A stretch of 64,000 nucleotides of DNA from Jaapia argillacea MUCL 33604 (lineage: Eukaryota; Basidiomycota; Agaricomycetes; Jaapiales; Jaapiaceae), in contig KL197712.1 of the NCBI GenBank assembly GCA_000697665.1, forward strand, positions 567,412-631,411. Reading direction: 5' to 3'. Positions 56,355 through 64,000 of the stretch are shown here, one piece after another. Every line of letters starts with the position of its first letter. The stretch's first letter is position 1. Both the position numbers and the translations under genes were made by a program. The notes beneath the pieces were generated by a model. The model did not search any database and was not told the origin of the DNA. It saw nothing but the letters and a program-made list of their open reading frames with translations.

Positions 56355-57471
56355 GGAGGGGTCAGAGTACACAACTGCCTGCGATGGGGAAGGAGGGGCG
56401 GATGGAATTAACTCGCGCTCGCAAACCGGTTTTGAACCCAGCTGGCGAGGTGGTATCCTTCAAGTTCGCATCTAACTGTTTCGATGTCATTGTTAATCAC
56501 TGGCATTACCATCGGCCAGTTGGTACATGCATTGGCACCATACACACGCACTCCTCGGAATGTATTTATCATGCAGGAAACACTGAAACCCTTCGCACTT
56601 ACTTAAGCTTGGATCTCTCCCCGATCTCGTTAATTGTCGCTCGGGGTTTCACGACACAGATCAGATACACTCGCGGAGGCCGCGGCTCTACCTACCATGT
56701 GCTTCGGCTGGTGGACATTCTCCGGTGATGCCATGCAACATGGGCGGCGGCTGCAGGAGGTCTTCCAATCGTTGCAAAGCATTGCAGCCAAGGTGCTCAC
56801 TTTGATCCGAGTGTCAACTGACATTGGATGCTCATTCAAAAATACGTGATCAGCGTGGAGAACAATCGCGAAAGAATGTCTCCCAGGTACTCTTAGGTTT
56901 CGGCATGCTCTCACCCATGAACTCCGACCGGTGTCACTATGACTGTCCGTGCAATATCTTCTTGGGTCTGTTCTGTTTGTCTCGACGTTCCTTTTTTCTC
57001 GGGTGGCATCGCATAATTCATCCAGCCACAGGAAGCGGTCCCTTAGTAAATTGAATACCGACCACGGGTTCAGCATACCAACCATTTCTGGTCAAGATAA
57101 CCTTTCGACAAACATGACGAACTCATGCACTTTGCTCAATTTTGTCATTACGGAAGTGAGCCCTTACCTCCCAATGCCCGGATCGATCTTGCCGGGTAAA
57201 GTTACTCTCCGCATTGAGTCCTCGCTTGGTTGGCTTCTGGTCTGACTTGCGACGATCATAGTCCCTTTTATGTGTCTTCGACTCGTGGTCTATCTTATTC
57301 CGAGTCCGTCGAAGACAGCCAGCGCTTTCAACCCTATTCCCACCCTGGAGTTGAAAATGGCCCTTCCTTCCCCTCTGTATGTGTCTCAAGAATCCGTCAT
57401 AGGTGGCCAGTCGAGGTCTGCCTTGTCTTACGCGAATCGTGATACTGTTGACTCTGATTGCTCTGTCAGTC
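56355..57471. other. Spacer between the two receptor-like genes
   Basis: 1.1 kb. The right 250 bp resemble the upstream region of gene 1. A 151-codon frame on the minus strand (56630-57085) has no recognisable domain or conserved pattern and is not annotated. Confidence 0.4.
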
Positions 57472-58971
57472 ATGTCTTCCAATGATTCTGGTACCACTAT
57501 CTCTGGTTGGGTCTGGACAAACCAATTGGTTCAAATCAACATATGGCTTGCGGCAGCCCCAACGATCGCAGCAATTCTAGCTGCTCTTGTCGTACTGGGT
57601 CTCGCGTTTCGCTTGCACTTAAACAGAGACACAAGACTACGACGCCAAAGTTTCCTGATGCTTCTCTCTGTGCTTGCCATGAGTGTCCCTTACAGTGCTG
57701 CATACATGTGAGTTGGCCTTTCTTTGCGCTCGAGAAAGATCGTTCTGACCAGAAGCACAACAAGACTCGAAGTTTTCTTGACTGGACCATCCCCGTGGTG
57801 TACGGTAGCGGTTTTCGTCGATGTGCTCACAGGTTTGTATTTTCCGTCCCGAGAAGCCAGACACTCAACATCATGAACAGGAAATTTCATTCAATTCGTT
57901 GTTTCACTTATCTCCGTGAACCTGCAATTGGTCTTCGTGCACGGGGTACGAACGGAGGGGTTTTTGAAGTGGTATTTGGCAGGGCCCTTCCTGCTTGCAA
58001 TTGTCATTTCGCTGCCTCCAAGTTCGTAGCTCTTGCCTATATCTGTTCCAGTTGACTTATATTGATGGTAAAATACTAGCCGTGAAAGGCGTCTGGGGAT
58101 GGGATCCCTTGCTCGATTTCTGCTATGTAGCACTCGTTGATCCAAAGCAGCGATTCATGTGGCAAATCGCGGCCGTGTATTTCTGGTCTCTTCTTAGCGT
58201 CTCGGTGACCTTGGTTTCGACATTGATCATCATTGGAGCACTCATAGGCCACAGTGTGCATCGGCGCCGAGTTCTGAGTATCACTCAACGAACTCACAAC
58301 AATGTGTTCAATGGGACTGCCGTTGCGATTGCTTGGAGGATCGTTCTTTACCCGTTAATCCTGAGTAAGTGTCTCTTGATCTCAATCGCTCCACGATTAG
58401 TGCGACTTCAAGTACTTGCCTGTTGCAGTTATTTCAACGACAATCAGTGCGGCTTCCGACTTCAGTACTGACAAGTCAACCGGAATATCTTCATGGTCGG
58501 ACTTTGTCCTAGTATGCTTCTTCTCATTCTTCTACGGCTTTCAGCCCCTCCTATACGCACTGGTGGCGATTTTCGTGGAGTGAGCATCGCTTTTCTCTGC
58601 GACCCGACGGTATTCTAACACGTGCGTTTCTGCTGAACAGCCCGTCGTTCTCAGGAGCTGTCCGCCAGCTCATAAAATCCGACATCAGTAGTGCGAGTCG
58701 GTCTTTCGTATCCATTTGTCGTGCCTCAACAGGTTCCTCTGCCGGGTCATCGACAGAGCAGGATGAACCACAGCCTACTACTATACGTTCTGGCAGAGAG
58801 CCGAGTCTCCCAGCAGTCGCCTTCGATCTACCGCAACGTTCCAATCACTCGCATATCAATACGAAGGCTGATCATACTGCGTCGCCGGTGGTTCCTTCTC
58901 GAAGTCGAGAGCATGGATCAATTTGGAGTACTGTCAGAACGGCATCTGAGGAGGAATATGACCAGATGTGA
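57472..58971 (+). CDS. Seven-transmembrane receptor-like protein 2 (tandem paralog)
   Basis: ATG 57472 (MSSNDSGTTISGWVWTNQLV). Same helix order as gene 1: APTIAAILAALVVLGLAFRL; FLMLLSVLAMSVPYSAAYIL; TVAVFVDVLTANFIQFVVSL; LAGPFLLAIVISLPP; SLLSVSVTLVSTLIIIGALI; AIAWRIVLYPLILI; VCFFSFFYGFQPLLYALVAI. Shared motifs are VKGVWGWDPLLDFCYVALVD, RRRVLSITQRTHNNVFNGTA and FVDPSFSGAVRQLIKSD. The tail diverges from gene 1 until the end, GSIWSTVRTASEEEYDQM, at TGA 58969-58971. Introns sit at matching places, including one before TVKGVWGW that needs acceptor ATACTAG. Clear tandem duplicate; ligand unknown. Confidence 0.72.
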
Positions 58972-59593
58972 AGTCTGGCACTAGGTGTGCATCAGTCGCC
59001 AAAAACCATCCCACCTTTCGCTCGGCGACACGGGCTTTTGGCAATGTAGTAATGTTCTTTTCACGATCGATACGTCTGTTAACGCTTACAGTGACGTCAG
59101 TACCACTTCTATATATATAGGGTTGCAGGTCTGAGGAGCCACAGAGTTTGTACACGGATAGTTTTTTTGGGGGGAATACCATTCGTGCCTCCGTCACGAA
59201 TTAAAAGACTGCCACCAAGTCAGTGACACCACTGCTGCGTGTCACTCAACATTGCGATTCCAGTGCTTAATCCATCGAACGGGGGCAAGGGTAGATTAAA
59301 GGGTTCCTGGAACGAACGCCTAACTTGAAGTGATCATTGTAGGAGAGATGTTGAGCGAAAGGTTCTGGCTCTGGATTCAGCGCTTCCGAGCGCTCGTCCA
59401 TCTGCTCTTAGTCCCCGTGAGAAGAAGAAAACCTTACGTAACTGTCCTTTTTTGGCAGGGTTGTATGTTCAGACGAAACGCGCTTGAAAATAGGAATTTC
59501 TTGTGATTTTTCTGCCTTGCTTTATCCTTGTCTGAAACCCTAGCGAAACTGGTAGACTCGGAATAAACTCGATTCATATGTGCAGCGGTGAAA
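58972..59593. other. Receptor-like gene 2 3' flank
   Basis: 622 bp. Contains a self-complementary TATA run CTATATATATAG near 59110; no gene attached to it could be supported. Confidence 0.35.
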
Positions 59594-59870
59594 ATGAAAC
59601 CATAATCTACCCCCGCCTTGGAACACTGCATCCCCCTACGACGAAGTACCGCGCGACCCACCTGGTCCTCTGCCCGATCCGATAAACACAGGAAGATTAT
59701 TTCAGCTGCTGGAGTGTTCGGATGATCCTGAAGTAGTGCCCTGTTTCTTACCTACACTGCAGATAATGAGGCCGTGCAGGATGCACTTTCGCGCTTTGCG
59801 CGACGGGCGCTTCACTGCATGTCACAGCAGTTTGGATATTGGATAAATACTACCACACTGCATCAAATCG
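59594..59870. repeat. 0.28-kb dispersed repeat, copy B, upstream of an orphan gene
   Basis: Matches 15368-15654 in the same orientation. It ends at CATCAAATCG, 43 bp before ATG 59914, so it forms most of the proximal upstream region of that gene. Contains TTTGGATATTGGATAAATAC near its right end, which may act as an AT-rich core promoter piece (inference). Confidence 0.75.
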
Positions 59871-59913
59871 TCTTCGCTAACACTCCCTCTCATCATTGAC
59901 ACTTTAATCCACC

Positions 59914-61310
59914 ATGTCTTACACCCAGAAGTGAGTCCTTCCGTTTGTTTATTTTCTATGGCACTAACACTCACTGCTCCCTAGTACTGGGTCCATCCCT
60001 TATCCGCCACATCCTCAAATGCAAACTGATCAAGGCGAGATTGATACTGCCCAATGGGCGGAATTGTTCCCTCAGCAATTACCTGGGTGCGTTGACGGCC
60101 TGATTTTTCGCATCAGCACTTTATATATGACGCAACGACAGAGAATACGACTACACACCGGCTGAATCTCCTTTACAAGGGCAACAATATCTTTTCACTG
60201 GAAGTGGTTACCCAAGCAGTCCCAACATGCTCCATTCGCTGCCTGAGGAACCGTCACCCTACATTCCTCAGGTGCCATCATCTTACCGCCCGAGTTGGGA
60301 CTGGAGTGGAGGTGTTGCGACCGGAGGGATGAGCCAGGTGCCGCTTAATATGGGTGCTCCTCTATGCCAGCGCGACTATGTGGGTAGTTCCCGCCGCCAA
60401 ACGACCGCTCCCCTCATACCAGTTTCACCGTCGCCCCGCCACAAGAGATCTCCTTCTGGATCTCCTATCTCAGTTCAAGGATCGTCTCCTTACTGCAGCC
60501 CGACGACGTCATTTGATCGTTCGCCAGCGGCTCCCGGCGCTCGCCCTTCGAGCTCTCCAACGTCCCCAAACTCGCCAATATTACCCACGGATTCCGAGCC
60601 CAAGGTATGTAGTTATTGGCGCCTGCTGACGACCTTTTTCCCTGATCTTTTTTGTTATGGTAGTCTTTATCGCATGCGGAGCAACATAGAATGTTCAAGT
60701 ATTTGCAGCAAATGGATCCAAATTTAGTCCCGCAAAAGATGTACAGGCCACAAACATCCAGCGACCGACGGCGATACATTGATGAAGTGCGGTTCGATCC
60801 TCCGATTTATTTCGGACGGGATCAACTCCATGGTGTCCCTCTCAACGAAATTTTAAACGGCAATGGTCAGATATATAACGGTAGCGAAGAGGTCTTCAAA
60901 AACTGTGGGCCATCCATCTCCATCCGTATTAATGTGCGTTATTCCTTGGGCGATGCTAACAACCAGTTTGCTGATCTTGCGTGTAGTGGCGGGGCTACGA
61001 GCCATGGAGCAAACAGATTCCAACCAAGAATTGGAAGAATCCTCCGGGGCCAATCACCCGCCAGAAGTTGGCGAAACAGGTTGCGCGCCGCATTGAGGAA
61101 TTTGTCGATGTAAGCATCATCTATAATACGCTCAATCTCGCCGCTTACGGCTATGTCATTCAGTGTATGAAATCCTGCGAGATGGACGAGGAGGCTGACC
61201 AGAGGTGGAGAGTTGGTTCTCACGGCATCAGCGTGAGCAATCTTACCCTCGTTAGCCTCCACCATGTCTCGAAAGGCAGCTGGCAGCCCCAGCTGCGGGT
61301 TATCCGCTAG
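59914..61310 (+). CDS. Orphan Pro/Ser-rich protein with conserved C-terminal domain
   Basis: ATG 59914 (MSYTQNTGSIPYPPHPQMQT). Six exons join cleanly. The N-terminal half is disordered (ISVQGSSPYCSPTTSFDRSP). From SLSHAEHRMFKYLQQMDPNL the sequence becomes ordered: RRYIDEVRFDPPIYFGRDQL, NEILNGNGQIYNGSEEVFKN, SISIRINWRGYEPWSKQIPT, ITRQKLAKQVARRIEEFVD, CMKSCEMDEEADQRWRVGSH, and the last stretch LTLVSLHHVSKGSWQPQLRV, ending IR at TAG near 61308-61310. The C-terminal half looks like a real fold with many aromatic residues, of a type common in predicted mushroom proteins, but I cannot name a function. The 0.28-kb repeat lies directly upstream. Confidence 0.7.
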
Positions 61311-62200
61311 ATTGGCCTCTGCCGTAGTTGGTTCCCTGTGGAGGGGCCCCATCATCCGCATATGCTCCCCTTCCGACGCGTATACTGTATGTTGTCGCGC
61401 AGACTCCGAAATTGTACGAATAAAAAGTCTAGAGTCGCATATGAAATGTTAATGATTCTAAGTCACTTGTTCGCCTCCCTCAACCCTTCCGTTCTCCTTG
61501 TGTTTTTCTACTGGCCAAATGAGGTGCCGCAGGGATTGAGGCTTTATCACTGTTCAACAAGTTTTCTGCTGGAGGAATTCATCATTCACGCTGCAAGCTG
61601 TTGTACTAAACTTGTAGCACCTTTGTGTTATCCTGCCCAGAGATGCTGAGGTGATGCGTTGTTGTCGAATAGGAGCCCATTCTCAAGGTGGTATCTACGG
61701 ACGAAGACCCAAGCAGCGAGGCGGGATTCTTATGCTCAAGACATGCCAGTGGGGATGTTGTTTCCTTGTTTGTCGCGCGATCTTCATTGCACAAAGTCGC
61801 TCCGCGAAGGTTGAAGACAATGTCAACTGCCGTATTTGGACAGCCCCTATCCGTCGATCTCCCAATGCGGGCACCCCGTTGTCCCTGATATGGTGACATT
61901 GCAGCTCTCTTCCATCGCTCTGTGCTATTGTTCTCTGTCGGTCAACCAAGGCTCCTGCTCCGGGCCATTATTGTTGTACTTTGCACACGAGCACCTTCGA
62001 AGCAGCAGAAACCATGCATGCCCTGATATGCGGAACAATAGCAGGTTACGGTATAAATCCTAGCATTGTGAAGCTCATACTCCATTGTGCACACATACCC
62101 CAGAGCACTGGACTCTAAGAGCCTCTAGCCAACCAACCTGCTGTCCTTCGAATTCGCTCTCATCAGCCCCACCACCGCACTCATACCCCCATCTTTCACC
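61311..62200. other. Spacer without supported gene
   Basis: 890 bp. Short frames on both strands overlap each other (61606-61949) and show no motif or splice support. Confidence 0.4.
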
Positions 62201-62629
62201 ATGATGAACCAAGGGTCTTTTGCCGTTGCGATTGTCCAACGCAAAGTTATGATCGTCCAAGGTGAATTCATCATATCTTTTCCCCACTTACACGTAACTT
62301 ACCTCAATCTCTTGTCAGCGACGAGGACACATGGTCCCCAGGATCGATGGTTGGATGTGAATACCTACATACCATTCGGCGAGAGAATTTTCCTCCCATC
62401 CAACGTACCACAAGCTCGCATATCATCTTCCGATATCCTCACCATTTTCCCTTCCTCCGACGTCTTCGACATGCCTGCTGCGGGTGAGATGCTAGAGGTA
62501 CCGCCCAAAGCATTTGCAGAGTTCATCGAGCTCAGCTCCCGGAACCAGAAACGTTATGAGAACCTGTGGAAAGCCTACAAAGTTGACACTTCGAAGCCTC
62601 GTTGGTGGAAGGTGTCGGTGATTGCTTAG
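62201..62629 (+). CDS. Small orphan protein
   Basis: ATG 62201 gives MMNQGSFAVAIVQRKVMIVQ, then a likely 54-58-nt intron (gtgaattc...cttgtcag), then ATRTHGPQDRWLDVNTYIPF, GERIFLPSNVPQARISSSDI, LTIFPSSDVFDMPAAGEMLE, KAFAEFIELSSRNQKRYENL and a basic end WWKVSVIA at 62629. The frame stays open with or without the intron. About 125-140 residues, no signal peptide or membrane helix, no family recognised. Confidence 0.5.
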   Translation: MMNQGSFAVAIVQRKVMIVQGEFIISFPHLHVTYLNLLSATRTHGPQDRWLDVNTYIPFGERIFLPSNVPQARISSSDILTIFPSSDVFDMPAAGEMLEVPPKAFAEFIELSSRNQKRYENLWKAYKVDTSKPRWWKVSVIA

Positions 62630-62973
62630 CCTTTCGGAATCTCCTTCCCTCGAATTCCGCACCTTCATGCCACCTATGTATCGATAGTATCCCGTTATTG
62701 TATTTTTATATGCTTCTGTAGCCGTCTTGTCGACACCCACTTTCTCGTATTGTATCCATGCAGTGCTGTATGCCATTAACCAATCATACCAATACCATGT
62801 CCTATTCTCATACAACATAGGGCCTGACGTTCAATATTCAATAAATAGGAGTAAAGCCAACGGGAATATACAAGAACCACCAGATCTGTAGGGAAGGACG
62901 AAGCGAGGAAGGCCCGTATGCTAGGCTGCCGGAGAAGCATCTGGGTCCCTATACACCTGTGAAGAGACTCCTG
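62630..62973. other. Convergent gap
   Basis: 344 bp of 3' flanks of the small orphan gene and BRN1; AT-rich, with AATAAATAGGAG near 62839. Nothing else seen. Confidence 0.45.
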
Positions 62974-64000
62974 TCAGCGGAAGTATGGGGAGGGGTGAAA
63001 GTTGTAGAGACGAGCCTTCAAATCCCAGATTTCTCCAATCTTCGTATCTTCACTTGGCTCTTCAGGGACAGCCTCCATCCACCTATCCTTGCCAACCTCG
63101 AGCTTCAGCCCTTGTTCGTTGGCGAGATGTAATAAGCAGATGAAGCAGAAACTCGTGCTAATTTCGTCCATCTTATCCTTGGGGTACGAGTTCCGCAGTC
63201 CAGAGATAACCGAGCTGAAAACTCGAGCTTCGGAAGGATCTGTCAAATGTGCATCGTCATCCAAGTCCTAAAGTACGATCAAGGTGAGCGGCGTTCAGGA
63301 TCGTCCGACCAACAACTACATACCATGGAATCGTCCTTATCGACTCGCTCATTGGAAGGGGGAACTGTAATTTTTAGCCCCTTCCAAATATTTTCCTTCA
63401 GTCTCCGGACGTCGACACGTTTCGCCCGTTTAGCGTAGTTGACGGTTTCGGGTCTGACCCGACGAGTTTGACCCTCTGTGGCAGCGAGGAGGTCCTGCTC
63501 GCCAGGTTCCATATCGGCTGCGCCCATCCCATCACCTTCGTACCCATCGTCAAAGCCCGGCCCGTCGTCATCGTCGTCGTGGAAGAATTGTGTATTGAAT
63601 GGAATTGCACCCCCATTCGCTGCTTGGGTTACGAGGGATCAGCTGAGACTTTATGTTGATGGGGGAATAGACACCCACTGTCGTCACCTTCCTCATCATC
63701 CCCCCGACCTGCGGCTTGGTCCGCAGCCGCTTGGGCCCAGAAATTCTCGTCGATATCGCCATCCCGAGTATCGTCCAACCTGGCGCGGTGGCCACGCATC
63801 TTCAACTAAACAAGGAGCCGGAATTAAACGAGGATCGGCACGAGATACGAGGAACTTACTGAGAATTTGGGCTTCAAGAACAGGGTCACCAGTTGTCGAC
63901 TGGAGAAGTGCATGTCGTCGGGGAGTGTATGATCGTCCCTCTTCTCCCTCTCTCTTGACTTCTTGGATTTACTCCCCTTCTTCGACGATGAACTACCTTT
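62974..64000 (-). CDS. BRN1: Condensin subunit BRN1/CAP-H (kleisin), C-terminal part, runs off the window
   Basis: Kleisin subunit that bridges the SMC2/SMC4 heads of condensin in chromosome compaction. Visible exons, from the right edge: KGSSSSKKGSKSKKSRERER, then DDHTLPDDMHFSSRQLVTLF-LKPKFS, LKMRGHRARLDDTRDGDIDE-NFWAQAAADQ, TNGGAIPFNTQFFHDDDDGP, VNYAKRAKRVDVRRLKENIW, and in the last exons DPSEARVFSSVISGLRNSYP, KDKMDEISTSFCFICLLHLA and NEQGLKLEVG, ending SPYFR with TGA at 62974-62976. The VNYAKxAKRVDVxxLKxxIW block and the C-terminal winged-helix segment STSFCFICLLHLANEQGL are hallmarks of Brn1/barren. The N-terminal half lies beyond position 64000. Confidence 0.9.

Noticed and set aside
56630-57085. 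151-codon minus-strand frame between the receptor-like genes
   Set aside because: Cys/Arg-rich with no domain, no splice or promoter support; likely a chance frame.
59100-59125. CTATATATATAG as a gene promoter
   Set aside because: No start codon with a credible frame follows within a normal distance on either strand; listed only within the intergenic note.
61606-61949. Overlapping frames of 66-97 codons on both strands
   Set aside because: Several frames overlap on opposite strands, none with a recognisable motif or start context.

Overview
The window looks like a chromosome segment of a filamentous basidiomycete, probably an agaricomycete. Nearly every gene is interrupted by introns of about 45-65 bp with GTNNGT donors and YAG acceptors, some exons are very small, genes are packed on both strands with short shared promoters, and the STE50-like protein has the SAM-RA-SH3-SH3 layout described for basidiomycetes. 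Species cannot be named from sequence alone. I saw no tRNA, rRNA, CRISPR array or virus-derived element that I could support. All gene models were spliced by eye; most starts and stops are given to the base, exon borders only where stated.

Left block (1-11.2 kb), conserved housekeeping genes: 5' part of a mitoferrin-type carrier, a purine phosphoribosyltransferase with a 7-nt microexon, RNA polymerase III subunit RPC4, a Zn2Cys6 transcription factor, TAF10, a J-domain protein, and OHCU decarboxylase of urate breakdown.

Variable block (11.2-28.1 kb), the unusual part of the window: five copies (copy 1-5) of an unrecognised Ser/Pro-rich gene family lie in two arrays, 1-2-3 and 4-5. Between and inside the arrays are two unclassified elements with terminal inverted repeats (17.4-19.3 kb and 24.65-26.0 kb), a chimeric pseudogene made of OHCU decarboxylase joined to the 3' end of ADA1, a pair of inverted arms each carrying the same 42-codon ORF, and a 0.28-kb repeat whose other copy lies 44 kb away just upstream of another orphan gene (59.9 kb). 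Copy 3 has lost its original 5' end and begins at a new in-frame ATG next to that repeat. The block reads as a hotspot of segmental duplication, insertion and gene-family growth inside an otherwise conserved region.

Right block (28.1-64 kb), conserved again: ADA1 (SAGA), a makorin-type RING/CCCH ubiquitin ligase, CDK7/KIN28 (TFIIH), a RanBP2-finger nucleoporin, a complex I accessory subunit, a second J-protein with repeated C-terminal exons, IPI3, a Nudix hydrolase, ETP1/BRAP2, a large protein with adaptor-binding-like acidic-Phe motifs, STE50, LEO1, two tandem seven-TM receptor-like proteins, two orphan genes, and the C-terminal part of condensin subunit BRN1. Several products belong to the transcription machinery (RPC4, TAF10, ADA1, CDK7, LEO1); TAF10 and ADA1 are both SAGA subunits.
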